Source of the DNA: Legionella genomosp. 1
GTDB lineage: Bacteria; Pseudomonadota; Gammaproteobacteria; Legionellales; Legionellaceae
DNA: 6,356 nt
Direction of reading: 5' to 3'
NCBI GenBank assembly: GCA_945901145.1
Contig: CAMDJY010000101.1
Location: 1 to 6,356, forward strand
A program made the translations under genes and the position numbers. Positions 1 through 4,806 of this stretch are shown one piece after another (position 1 is the first letter of the stretch; every line of letters starts with the position of its first letter). The notes under the pieces were generated by a model. That model was not told where the DNA came from. It searched no databases and saw nothing but the letters and a program-made list of their open reading frames with translations.

Positions 1-454
1 AAATGAATTTGATTCTGAGATTCGTGGCTGGACTCGTTATTGGAATGATATTTTTTCTCTTCCTGACCCATTGGATGCTAATTTAGTCAAAGCATTAATT
101 GCATCAGAATCTAGTTTTCATGCAGAAACCGATATACCTGCAAAAAAACATGGACGGGCTCGAGGGCTCATGCAAATCACTGACTCAACGATGACTGCTT
201 TAAGTGATCATCATGGTGAATTAAGTAATTATCTTATTTGTTTTGAACACGTAAAATTATTAAACCCCACAGCAAACATTTGTTGCGGTGTCCGGTGGTT
301 ATTTAGAAAAAAAATAACAGCCAGCTCAAAATTAGATCGGCAAGCGACCTGGATTGAGACTGTCGCCGACTACAAAGGGATTTTAAAAAGCCTTCCGCAT
401 AAATGGATGGAGATCTTTCAGCATCATTATTTATGCATTACCGAAGGCTGCTAA
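1..454 (+). CDS. Lytic transglycosylase (SLT) domain protein, copy A, 5' end outside window
   Basis: C-terminal part of a putative peptidoglycan lytic transglycosylase. The first full codon is at 2-4 and equals residue 102 of the complete copy at 3329-4087, so about 101 residues lie upstream of the window; the ATG at 71 is internal. SLT signatures are present: catalytic Glu in the ASESSF motif (codon 107-109), GRARGLMQIT, a NICCGVRWLF segment where SLT folds carry N-x3-G, and DYKG in place of the usual AYN-type motif. Bases 3-130 match 3633-3760 without mismatch; beyond that the proteins are about 69% identical by hand count with a one-residue indel. The stop lies 2 nt before the next ATG, implying translational coupling. 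Family call is firm; biological role is inferred. An alternative is a housekeeping or phage-type muramidase. Confidence 0.82.
   Translation, partial: NEFDSEIRGWTRYWNDIFSLPDPLDANLVKALIASESSFHAETDIPAKKHGRARGLMQITDSTMTALSDHHGELSNYLICFEHVKLLNPTANICCGVRWLFRKKITASSKLDRQATWIETVADYKGILKSLPHKWMEIFQHHYLCITEGC
3..130 (+). repeat. 128-bp block identical to 3633-3760
   Basis: Base-by-base comparison shows no mismatch over 128 bp at a constant offset of 3630. Identity breaks off after the GAAACC at 125-130; base 2 is already a mismatch (a versus g). The block encodes the SLT segment leading into and just past the catalytic Glu. The downstream remainder of the two genes is much more diverged. Confidence 0.95.
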
Positions 455-456
455 TC

Positions 457-1008
457 ATGAAGCAATGTTTATCATTTCTTTCAATCATATGCTTGCTTTT
501 TCCAATGCAACTTTTAGCCATTAATGCGAAGAGTTTAAAAAAATATCCTCATCAGCTTATTACTGATGATTATGGGATTCTCAATGAAGACAATTTAAGA
601 AGATATGTCGATGGCATTATTCCCGAACCATTTCATTGGAATATTACAGGTTTTGATTATTGGCAATGTTTCGCAACAAAAAACGTCTCTGCTTGGTACG
701 AAAAAGGTGAGTACGATGCAGACGAAAAAATAACAAGAGGTCACCCTCACCTTACTATAAGAAATAACTTAACAGAAGTGCATGATTACGTTGTTAGAAG
801 AGGATTTTCTTTAGATTATGCAAAAGAAAAAGTGGCTAAATGGAAACAATTAATGAAAAACCAAGAATACGTGTGTATTGGCGGGGCTTTTTCCGGAACA
901 GATAAAAAAATAATTAATGGAAGAGAAATCAAAGAGCACGGATGGATCTTTGAAAATTTAAAAACCAAAAAAGGCTGTGACGCTTATTTCTCTGGATGGT
1001 GTAGCTAG
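457..1008 (+). CDS. Sec-exported cysteine-containing protein, copy A; candidate immunity partner of the SLT protein
   Basis: A 183-aa protein I do not recognise as a named family. The N-terminus is a clear signal peptide: a Lys after Met, a hydrophobic core to about residue 19 and a likely cleavage after QLLA (residue 21). The mature part has Cys71, Cys140, Cys174 and Cys182, all kept in the second copy (4090-4641), suggesting two disulfides in the periplasm. Conserved stretches include GFDYWQCF, YVCIGGAF, HGWI and KKGCD near the C-terminus. Alignment with the second copy needs no gap and gives about 119 of 183 identities by hand; residues 85-118 diverge most. The start at 457 is chosen because it begins the signal peptide and matches the second copy; the upstream in-frame ATG at 403 overlaps the SLT gene. 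A role as SLT inhibitor or immunity protein is inference from coupling and location. Confidence 0.78.
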   Translation: MKQCLSFLSIICLLFPMQLLAINAKSLKKYPHQLITDDYGILNEDNLRRYVDGIIPEPFHWNITGFDYWQCFATKNVSAWYEKGEYDADEKITRGHPHLTIRNNLTEVHDYVVRRGFSLDYAKEKVAKWKQLMKNQEYVCIGGAFSGTDKKIINGREIKEHGWIFENLKTKKGCDAYFSGWCS

Positions 1009-1011
1009 ACT

Positions 1012-1016
1012 AAGGA
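1012..1016 (+). promoter_or_regulatory. Ribosome binding site supporting a TTG start
   Basis: AAGGA lies 8 nt before the TTG at 1025. This fixes the toxin start at 1025 rather than the in-frame ATG at 977, which lies inside the preceding exported-protein gene and has no comparable site. Confidence 0.6.
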
Positions 1017-1024
1017 ACAGTATA

Positions 1025-1297
1025 TTGAACATAAAATTTCGTTTTCATGCGCTTAGCAGAATGTTTGAAAGAAACATATCTGAAACCGATGTACTAGAAG
1101 TTTTGGCTACCGGTAAAATTATTGAAAATTACCCTACAGATCAACCGTACCCAAGCTGCCTAAGACTTGGATTTGTGAACAATCGTCCGCTACATGTCGT
1201 AACAGCTGAAGCGACAGCTGAAGCAACTACCGTTATAATAACAGTATATGAACCCGACTTGGCTCGCTGGGAGCTTGGTTTTGAAAAAAGGAAATAA
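1025..1297 (+). CDS. DUF4258 family protein, probable toxin of a type II-like toxin-antitoxin pair
   Basis: A 90-aa protein with the DUF4258 pattern: an N-terminal strand with FRFHALSRMFERNIS, an acidic helix leading to the GKIIENYP motif, and two late strands ending in TVIITVYEPD followed by a Trp. DUF4258 proteins are small and commonly encoded beside YgiT/MqsA-type zinc-finger antitoxins, as here; a RelE-like RNase activity is often proposed for such proteins but is not shown by this sequence. TTG at 1025 is the preferred start (RBS AAGGA, 8 nt). The gene begins 16 nt after the exported-protein stop and ends 5 nt before the antitoxin ATG, so toxin precedes antitoxin. A 12-bp in-frame tandem repeat (1202-1225) adds a second TAEA between the two final strands. 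No frameshift is seen; whether the insertion leaves it active is unknown. Confidence 0.8.
   Translation: MNIKFRFHALSRMFERNISETDVLEVLATGKIIENYPTDQPYPSCLRLGFVNNRPLHVVTAEATAEATTVIITVYEPDLARWELGFEKRK
1202..1225 (+). repeat. 12-bp perfect-but-one tandem repeat within the DUF4258 gene
   Basis: ACAGCTGAAGCG (1202-1213) is followed directly by ACAGCTGAAGCA (1214-1225). The unit is in codon phase and encodes TAEA twice. One mismatch at the wobble base suggests replication slippage followed by a silent change. Confidence 0.9.
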
Positions 1298-1302
1298 ACA
1301 TT

Positions 1303-1533
1303 ATGAAATGCATTGTATGTAAACATGGGCATACTCAACCTGGAACAATGACTGCTACATTCGAACGAGCAGACACAACGATTGTAATTAAAGAGGTTCC
1401 CGCAGATGTGTGTGACAATTGTGGAGAGGAGTATTTATCACAAAAAATTTCTACACAATTATTAAAACAAGCCGAAGAAGCGGTAAAGGCAGGCATTCAA
1501 GTGGATGTTCGCAAATACAAATCCGCTGCTTAG
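1303..1533 (+). CDS. YgiT/MqsA-type zinc-finger antitoxin
   Basis: A 76-aa protein with two CxxC pairs, Cys3/Cys6 and Cys37/Cys40, in the arrangement of the YgiT-type zinc-finger domain of MqsA-family antitoxins. Between them is a beta-rich stretch ending in the EVPADVCDNCGE motif typical of the family. After the zinc finger, a helix (about residues 48-63) leads to a short basic tail. There is no separate C-terminal Xre-type helix-turn-helix domain as in full-length E. coli MqsA, so this is the short form usually paired with DUF4258 or similar toxins. Expected role: bind and neutralise the toxin at 1025-1297 and probably help repress the operon. An AAGGA motif at 1288-1292 precedes the ATG by 10 nt. 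The 5-nt gap after the toxin stop supports co-transcription. Confidence 0.85.
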   Translation: MKCIVCKHGHTQPGTMTATFERADTTIVIKEVPADVCDNCGEEYLSQKISTQLLKQAEEAVKAGIQVDVRKYKSAA

Positions 1534-1549
1534 ATATTAGCGAACAATC

Positions 1550-1856
1550 GTGAAAAGCAAATTAAAAACATTCGTGATGAACTCAGGAGAGCGATACTGT
1601 TTACTTATTGACAGTGATTCTGACTTACCTTTGTTTTATCCCAATCTTTATGTGACTACTCAAATTAGAAATAAATCCTTATCATACTCCACCATGGAAG
1701 CGACTTTGAGCAGCATATCCGTGCTCACAAGCTTCTTCGAGACTCAAAACCAAGATATTGAAAAAAGAATTCGAGAGGGTCAATTTTTTCAAGAAAGAAA
1801 AAGGATTAATTCCTGAGATTGAAGAGTCATTAGAGAAAAACAAACCCACCAAATAA
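1550..1856 (+). pseudogene. Truncated, frameshifted tyrosine recombinase (site-specific integrase), N-terminal stub
   Basis: From the GTG at 1550 the frame reads 88 residues to TGA at 1814-1816. It resembles the start of site-specific integrases: SGERYCLLID, then LPLFYPNLYVTTQIRNKSLS, then a helical stretch ending in DIEKRIREGQFF, the usual linker plus N-terminal core-binding region. The catalytic domain with the R-H-R-Y tetrad is absent, so the gene is inactive. At a run of six T (1784-1789) removing one base would open a second frame that continues FFKKEKGLIPEIEESL and stops at 1854-1856, so a -1 frameshift here is likely in addition to the truncation. No convincing ribosome binding site is seen before the GTG; ATG at 1577 is an alternative start. 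It marks an old mobile-element insertion between units A and B. Confidence 0.65.
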
Positions 1857-2001
1857 ACTTTTTTTACTGGTTATGTTACTAAATTTTTGTAAAAAATACT
1901 CTTGAAAATAAATGGATTATTAACAGAAATATATTTATATTGATAATACAATATTAAAATGCTCAATAAAAACAACATATTATGATTTTGAATGTATTTA
2001 C
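1857..2001. other. AT-rich intergenic stretch without recognisable genes
   Basis: About 145 bases of very AT-rich sequence between the integrase stub and the transposase stub. It has a T run after 1858 but no GC-rich hairpin, so no confident terminator, and no credible coding signal on either strand. Together with the flanking stubs it fills the stretch without an intact gene between 1534 and 2262. Confidence 0.5.
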
Positions 2002-2178
2002 AAAACTCATAGGCAATCCAGTGATAGGATGGCGCCATTGCTTATGAGACAACTCAAGCAAAACCGATTGCAACTGACCCACCTCAGGTGGAGCAGATAA
2101 CAGCGGCTCGATAATCGAAAAGCGAAATCGAGCCCAACGAACTTGACGAGTATCAGCATTGTCTTTTTCATTCACCAT
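2002..2178 (-). pseudogene. N-terminal remnant of a DDE-type transposase
   Basis: Reading leftward from ATG at 2178, about 59 residues resemble the N-terminal helix-turn-helix region of a widespread family of integrase-core (DDE) transposases: an acidic start, then RWARFRFSIIEPLLSAPPE, then an amphipathic helix (GQLQSVLLELSHKQW) and WRHPITGLPMSF. In relatives this is followed by a segment leading to an ERWYY-like motif and the catalytic core; here resemblance stops after MSF and the frame soon runs out in AT-rich sequence. I recognise the family from memory only and cannot assign an IS name. The frame is also open upstream to 2280, but that part looks non-coding and contains the promoter of the rightward nucleotidyltransferase gene. 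Confidence 0.55.
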
Positions 2179-2226
2179 GTTCGTTCTCAAACCAGCTGGC
2201 AAACAATGAATCATAAATTCAGTCGC

Positions 2227-2255
2227 TTGACCATACCTATAATGGGTACTATAAT
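2227..2255 (+). promoter_or_regulatory. Strong sigma-70-like promoter for the wHTH-NTase/HEPN operon
   Basis: TTGACC (2227-2232, one mismatch to consensus), a 17-bp spacer, and a perfect TATAAT (2250-2255). A second TATAAT at 2238-2243 lacks a good -35 box. Initiation about 7 nt after the -10 box falls at 2262-2263, on the ATG of the next gene, predicting a leaderless or nearly leaderless transcript. Confidence 0.7.
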
Positions 2256-2263
2256 ACCCATTA
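2240..2263. promoter_or_regulatory. Palindromic operator overlapping the -10 box and start codon
   Basis: Perfect 9-bp inverted repeat, TAATGGGTA and TACCCATTA, separated by 6 bp. Its right half covers the end of the -10 box and the predicted +1 and touches the ATG. The encoded protein starts with a winged helix, so autorepression by blocking RNA polymerase is the natural inference. Confidence 0.65.
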
Positions 2264-2868
2264 TGAGAACAATAAAACACAGCCTTTCAAATGCGCTTTT
2301 CTCTAAAGTACGCCAGTGCGTACTAGCCTTAATCTATGGCCAACCCGATCGTAGTTTTCATACCAATGAAATTATTCGATTAACTCATTCAGGAACAGGC
2401 GCTGTTCAACGAGAGCTTGAAAAGCTAACCGCTGTTGGTCTAATCACAGTACGGTCTATTGGTAATCAAAAACATTACTCAGCAAATTGCAGTTCGCCAT
2501 TATTCACAGAATTACGCAGTATTGTATTAAAAACATTTGGATTAGCTGATGTGCTTAGAGAAGCACTTGCACCCATTTCCTCACAGATACATATCGCTTT
2601 CATTTACGGTTCTATGGCTAAACAAGAAGACACAGCGACCAGTGATATTGATTTGATGTTGGTGGGTGATAACTTAACATACGCCGATGTATTTAAATTG
2701 CTTGAAGAAGCGCAAGGAAAATGGGGGCGCCCCATAAACCCCACTTTTTACTCGCCAACGGAATGGACGCGAAAACATCAAGCAAACAATCATTTTGTAG
2801 CACGAATAGTAAAGCAACCCAAAATTTTTCTAATAGGAACTGAGGATGAGCTTACCAAACTTGGATAA
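2263..2868 (+). CDS. Winged-helix/nucleotidyltransferase fusion protein (MNT-like antitoxin and probable autorepressor)
   Basis: A 201-aa protein. Residues about 8-75 form a winged helix-turn-helix with a recognition-helix region around THSGTGAVQRELEKL and a wing at ITVRSIGNQKHY. Residues about 108-195 are a minimal nucleotidyltransferase of the DNA polymerase beta superfamily, with G116-S117, ten intervening residues, then D128-x-D130. This is the GSx10DxD motif of MntA, the antitoxin that AMPylates and inactivates HEPN toxins (type VII). Start choice: ATG 2263 follows directly from the promoter and palindrome; the upstream in-frame ATG at 2143 would add 40 residues overlapping the transposase remnant and promoter, and no other good start follows. 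No Shine-Dalgarno precedes 2263, consistent with leaderless translation. The HEPN gene overlaps the 3' end by 23 nt. Probable role: bind the operator and neutralise the HEPN partner. Confidence 0.85.
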   Translation: MRTIKHSLSNALFSKVRQCVLALIYGQPDRSFHTNEIIRLTHSGTGAVQRELEKLTAVGLITVRSIGNQKHYSANCSSPLFTELRSIVLKTFGLADVLREALAPISSQIHIAFIYGSMAKQEDTATSDIDLMLVGDNLTYADVFKLLEEAQGKWGRPINPTFYSPTEWTRKHQANNHFVARIVKQPKIFLIGTEDELTKLG

Positions 2869-3259
2869 TCTGGTAAAAACGGGCCAGCTAAAAGTAGAAC
2901 CAATGAATCAGTTGGAATTTTCTGGTTTACTACGCTCAGGCGAAGCGCGACTGAACGATGCAGCCAATACGTCTCTTGCTGCAGAAAGTCAATTTGATCT
3001 GGCTTATAATGCTGCTCATTCACTATCCCTTGCCGCACTACGTTGGCATGGGTATCGATCGAGCAATCGCTATTTGGTGTTTCAAGTGCTACCTCATACC
3101 ATTGGGGTTGGTCCAGAAGTTTGGCGCGTATTGGCCAAATGTCACGATTGCCTCAATGTTGCTGAATACGAGGGATACTTTGAAATTGATGAACAACTAC
3201 TGAAAGACTTGTTAACTGCTACACAAACTTTGTTAGCTCGTGTAAGCTCTCTAAAATAA
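2846..3259 (+). CDS. HEPN-like domain protein, partner (probable toxin) of the wHTH-NTase
   Basis: A 137-aa, mostly helical protein encoded directly after, and overlapping by 23 nt, an MNT-type nucleotidyltransferase, the standard pairing for HEPN proteins. The central helices (AYNAAHSLSLAALRWHGYR, residues 53-71) and the later NRYLVFQ and AEYEGYFEIDEQLL segments resemble HEPN family members found with wHTH-NTase fusions. A canonical Rx4-6H RNase motif is not obvious. The N104-x-x-E107-Y108 region may be its counterpart; from memory, relatives often carry Arg just before that Asn, where this protein has Leu103, so catalytic competence is uncertain. Start at 2846 has an AGGA at 2835-2838, 7 nt upstream; ATG 2903 is an alternative. 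Expected activity, if functional, is RNA cleavage relieved by AMPylation from the partner. Confidence 0.75.
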   Translation: MSLPNLDNLVKTGQLKVEPMNQLEFSGLLRSGEARLNDAANTSLAAESQFDLAYNAAHSLSLAALRWHGYRSSNRYLVFQVLPHTIGVGPEVWRVLAKCHDCLNVAEYEGYFEIDEQLLKDLLTATQTLLARVSSLK

Positions 3260-3328
3260 TTTTTTGTTAAATTTGTTAATTTAAACCTACATATTAACAC
3301 ACGTATCTTAAAAATTAAGGAAAATCTG

Positions 3329-4087
3329 ATGGTTACTACGGAATTAGAAAAAATCGAAGATAAAAAACAATCCCTAGCATCTGAAGAAAAAACTCACCCC
3401 TGGCGACTCTGCGCTGCTGGGAAACACTTTGTAAAAAAACATATTGTGCATATGCCCCCTAGCACAGAGCATCCTAATGGACAAATCATAGAAAGACATG
3501 AGCATTGCGCTCTTAATCCTTCAAAAAAGGATATCTTGTCATTTGATGAAATCCAAGAAATCACAACGAAGCATTTCCATCAATTAAGCGGAGTACCAAA
3601 AATCGGTAAATTAAAAGGCTACGCTCATGCAGATGAATTTGATTCTGAGATTCGTGGCTGGACTCGTTATTGGAATGATATTTTTTCTCTTCCTGACCCA
3701 TTGGATGCTAATTTAGTCAAAGCATTAATTGCATCAGAATCTAGTTTTCATGCAGAAACCAATATTCCATCAGGCCAAGGAGATGGACGTGCTCGCGGAT
3801 TAATGCAAATAACAGATGCTACCATGCACATTTTAGGTGATCATCATGGGGAACTGAGCAATTATCTCATTTGTTTCGATCACTCAAAATTACTCGACCC
3901 GTCTGCAAATATTTGTGCTGGGGTGCGTTGGTTATTTAGAACGATGATAATTGCAAAATCTAGACTTGGAGAAAAAGCAACATGGATTGATGCAGTAGCT
4001 GCGTATAAGGGAGAGTTAGGAAAAACCCCTTCCAAGAAAATGGAAATATTTCAGCATCATTATTTATGTATTATTGATGGATGCTGA
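3329..4087 (+). CDS. Lytic transglycosylase (SLT) domain protein, complete copy A'
   Basis: A 252-aa putative peptidoglycan lytic transglycosylase, expected to cleave the glycan strand between MurNAc and GlcNAc to give an anhydro end. Residues about 125-235 are the SLT domain: catalytic Glu137 in ASESSF, GLMQIT (157-162), NICAGVRWLF (194-203) and AYKG (225-228). Residues about 22-75 are a separate conserved-looking module rich in Cys and His (Cys28, His33, His38, His41, His57, His59, Cys60) that could bind metal; I know of similar N-terminal modules on SLT proteins but not their function. There is no signal peptide or membrane segment: the N-terminus is charged and polar. Start ATG 3329 has AGGA at 3318-3321 with 7-nt spacing. 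The stop is 2 nt from the next gene's ATG. Lack of an export signal argues for specialised secretion or lysis-time release. Confidence 0.85.
   Translation: MVTTELEKIEDKKQSLASEEKTHPWRLCAAGKHFVKKHIVHMPPSTEHPNGQIIERHEHCALNPSKKDILSFDEIQEITTKHFHQLSGVPKIGKLKGYAHADEFDSEIRGWTRYWNDIFSLPDPLDANLVKALIASESSFHAETNIPSGQGDGRARGLMQITDATMHILGDHHGELSNYLICFDHSKLLDPSANICAGVRWLFRTMIIAKSRLGEKATWIDAVAAYKGELGKTPSKKMEIFQHHYLCIIDGC
3633..3760 (+). repeat. 128-bp block identical to 3-130
   Basis: Second member of the perfect 128-bp pair, inside the SLT gene of unit A'. Upstream extent of the identity in the other copy cannot be judged because the window begins there, although the first mismatch is at 3632. Confidence 0.95.
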
Positions 4088-4089
4088 TC

Positions 4090-4641
4090 ATGAAAAAATA
4101 TCTTTTTCTGGTCATTACCATTTTTCTATTAACTCCGATGCAACTTTCCGCCATTGGCCAGAATAGTCTAAAGAAATATCCCTATCAATTGATAAGCACT
4201 GATTATGGAATCCTTAATGAAGCTAATTTAAAAAGATACGTAGACGGCATCATTCCCAAGCCATTTAACTGGGATATTACAGGCTTTGATTACTGGCAAT
4301 GTTTTCCCACTAAGAATGTAACTGTTTGGTATGACAAAGGAACTTATGACCCATACGACAAAGTCGTAAGAAGCGATCCTCACATCAGCATAAAAGCTTC
4401 ACCAATGGTGACTCATGAATATGAGCCAAGAAAAAATTTTTCTATTGATTTCGCTAAAGAAAAAGTGACGATTTGGAGACATTTAATGAAAAATGAAAAA
4501 TATGTATGTATCGGCGGTGCTTTTACCGGCACCCATAAAAAAATAGTGAATAGAAAAGAAATCACAGAACATGGCTGGATATACGAAAATTTGAAAACAA
4601 AGAAAGGATGTGACTCCTACTTTTCAGGATGGTGTAGATAA
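4090..4641 (+). CDS. Sec-exported cysteine-containing protein, copy A'; candidate immunity partner of the SLT protein
   Basis: A 183-aa paralogue of the protein at 457-1008, same length and gapless alignment, about 65% identical by hand. Signal peptide: two Lys after Met, a hydrophobic core through residue 19, likely cleavage after QLSA (residue 21). The four mature cysteines (71, 140, 174, 182) are conserved. ATG 4090 is chosen because it starts the signal peptide and matches the other copy; ATG 4081 would add three residues and overlap the SLT stop. The 2-nt gap from the SLT gene implies coupled expression in fixed proportion. The stretch around residues 85-118, the most different between copies, would be a natural place for pair-specific recognition if this is an immunity protein. 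I recognise no named domain; an alternative is a secreted accessory factor acting with the hydrolase. Confidence 0.8.
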   Translation: MKKYLFLVITIFLLTPMQLSAIGQNSLKKYPYQLISTDYGILNEANLKRYVDGIIPKPFNWDITGFDYWQCFPTKNVTVWYDKGTYDPYDKVVRSDPHISIKASPMVTHEYEPRKNFSIDFAKEKVTIWRHLMKNEKYVCIGGAFTGTHKKIVNRKEITEHGWIYENLKTKKGCDSYFSGWCR

Positions 4642-4662
4642 GTGGCATAATTTGTATGGATA

Positions 4663-4800
4663 AGAAGCACTTGCCCGCATTAACTCACAGATACATATCG
4701 CTTTCATTTATGGGTCTATTGATAAACAATCTGGTAAAAACTGGCCAGTTAAAAGTAGACCCCATGAATGAATGAGAGTTTTCCGGTTTACTACGCTCAG
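4663..4800 (+). pseudogene. Degraded, internally deleted copy of the NTase-HEPN pair (B')
   Basis: Two pieces of unit B are joined. 4663-4729 matches 2559-2625 (NTase gene around the GS motif) with about 8 mismatches in 67; 4728-4800 matches 2867-2939 (end of the NTase gene and start of the HEPN gene). The intervening 240 bp or so, including the DxD codons and most of the NTase C-terminus, is missing, with a 2-base AA overlap at the join. The second piece carries in-frame damage such as GAATGAATGAG. Similarity ends at 4800, next to the end of the leftward gene. It cannot make either protein. It shows that unit B once followed unit A' as well. Confidence 0.85.
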
Positions 4801-4806
4801 TCACTG

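Noticed and set aside
71..454. ATG at 71 as the start of a 127-aa SLT protein
   Set aside because: The frame is open to the left edge and matches residue 102 onward of the complete copy; the ATG replaces an internal Leu codon position only by appearance (TTGGATG is out of phase for a start with no ribosome binding site), so the gene is simply cut by the window.
403..456. N-terminal extension of the exported protein from ATG 403
   Set aside because: It overlaps the SLT gene, has no counterpart in the second copy and would bury the signal peptide.
1141..1338. Leftward 65-aa frame
   Set aside because: Antisense to the DUF4258 gene; Ala/Val-rich composition comes from the 12-bp repeat read backwards.
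2143..2262. 40-residue N-terminal extension of the wHTH-NTase
   Set aside because: It overlaps the transposase remnant, promoter and palindrome, and does not look like protein sequence of this family.
2790..3203. Alternative frames on both strands across the HEPN-like gene
   Set aside because: Shadows of the HEPN-like gene without family resemblance or start signals.
3267..3290. Terminator-like inverted repeat GTTAAATT/AATTTAAAC after the HEPN-like gene
   Set aside because: Arms are imperfect and contain no GC pairs of note, so a stable hairpin is unlikely.
3264..3309. Promoter for the complete SLT gene (TTGTTA at 3264 or 3273 with TATTAA at 3292)
   Set aside because: Spacers are 22 or 13 bp, so no credible sigma-70 pairing; the AT-rich sequence makes chance matches likely. 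A promoter may still be present.
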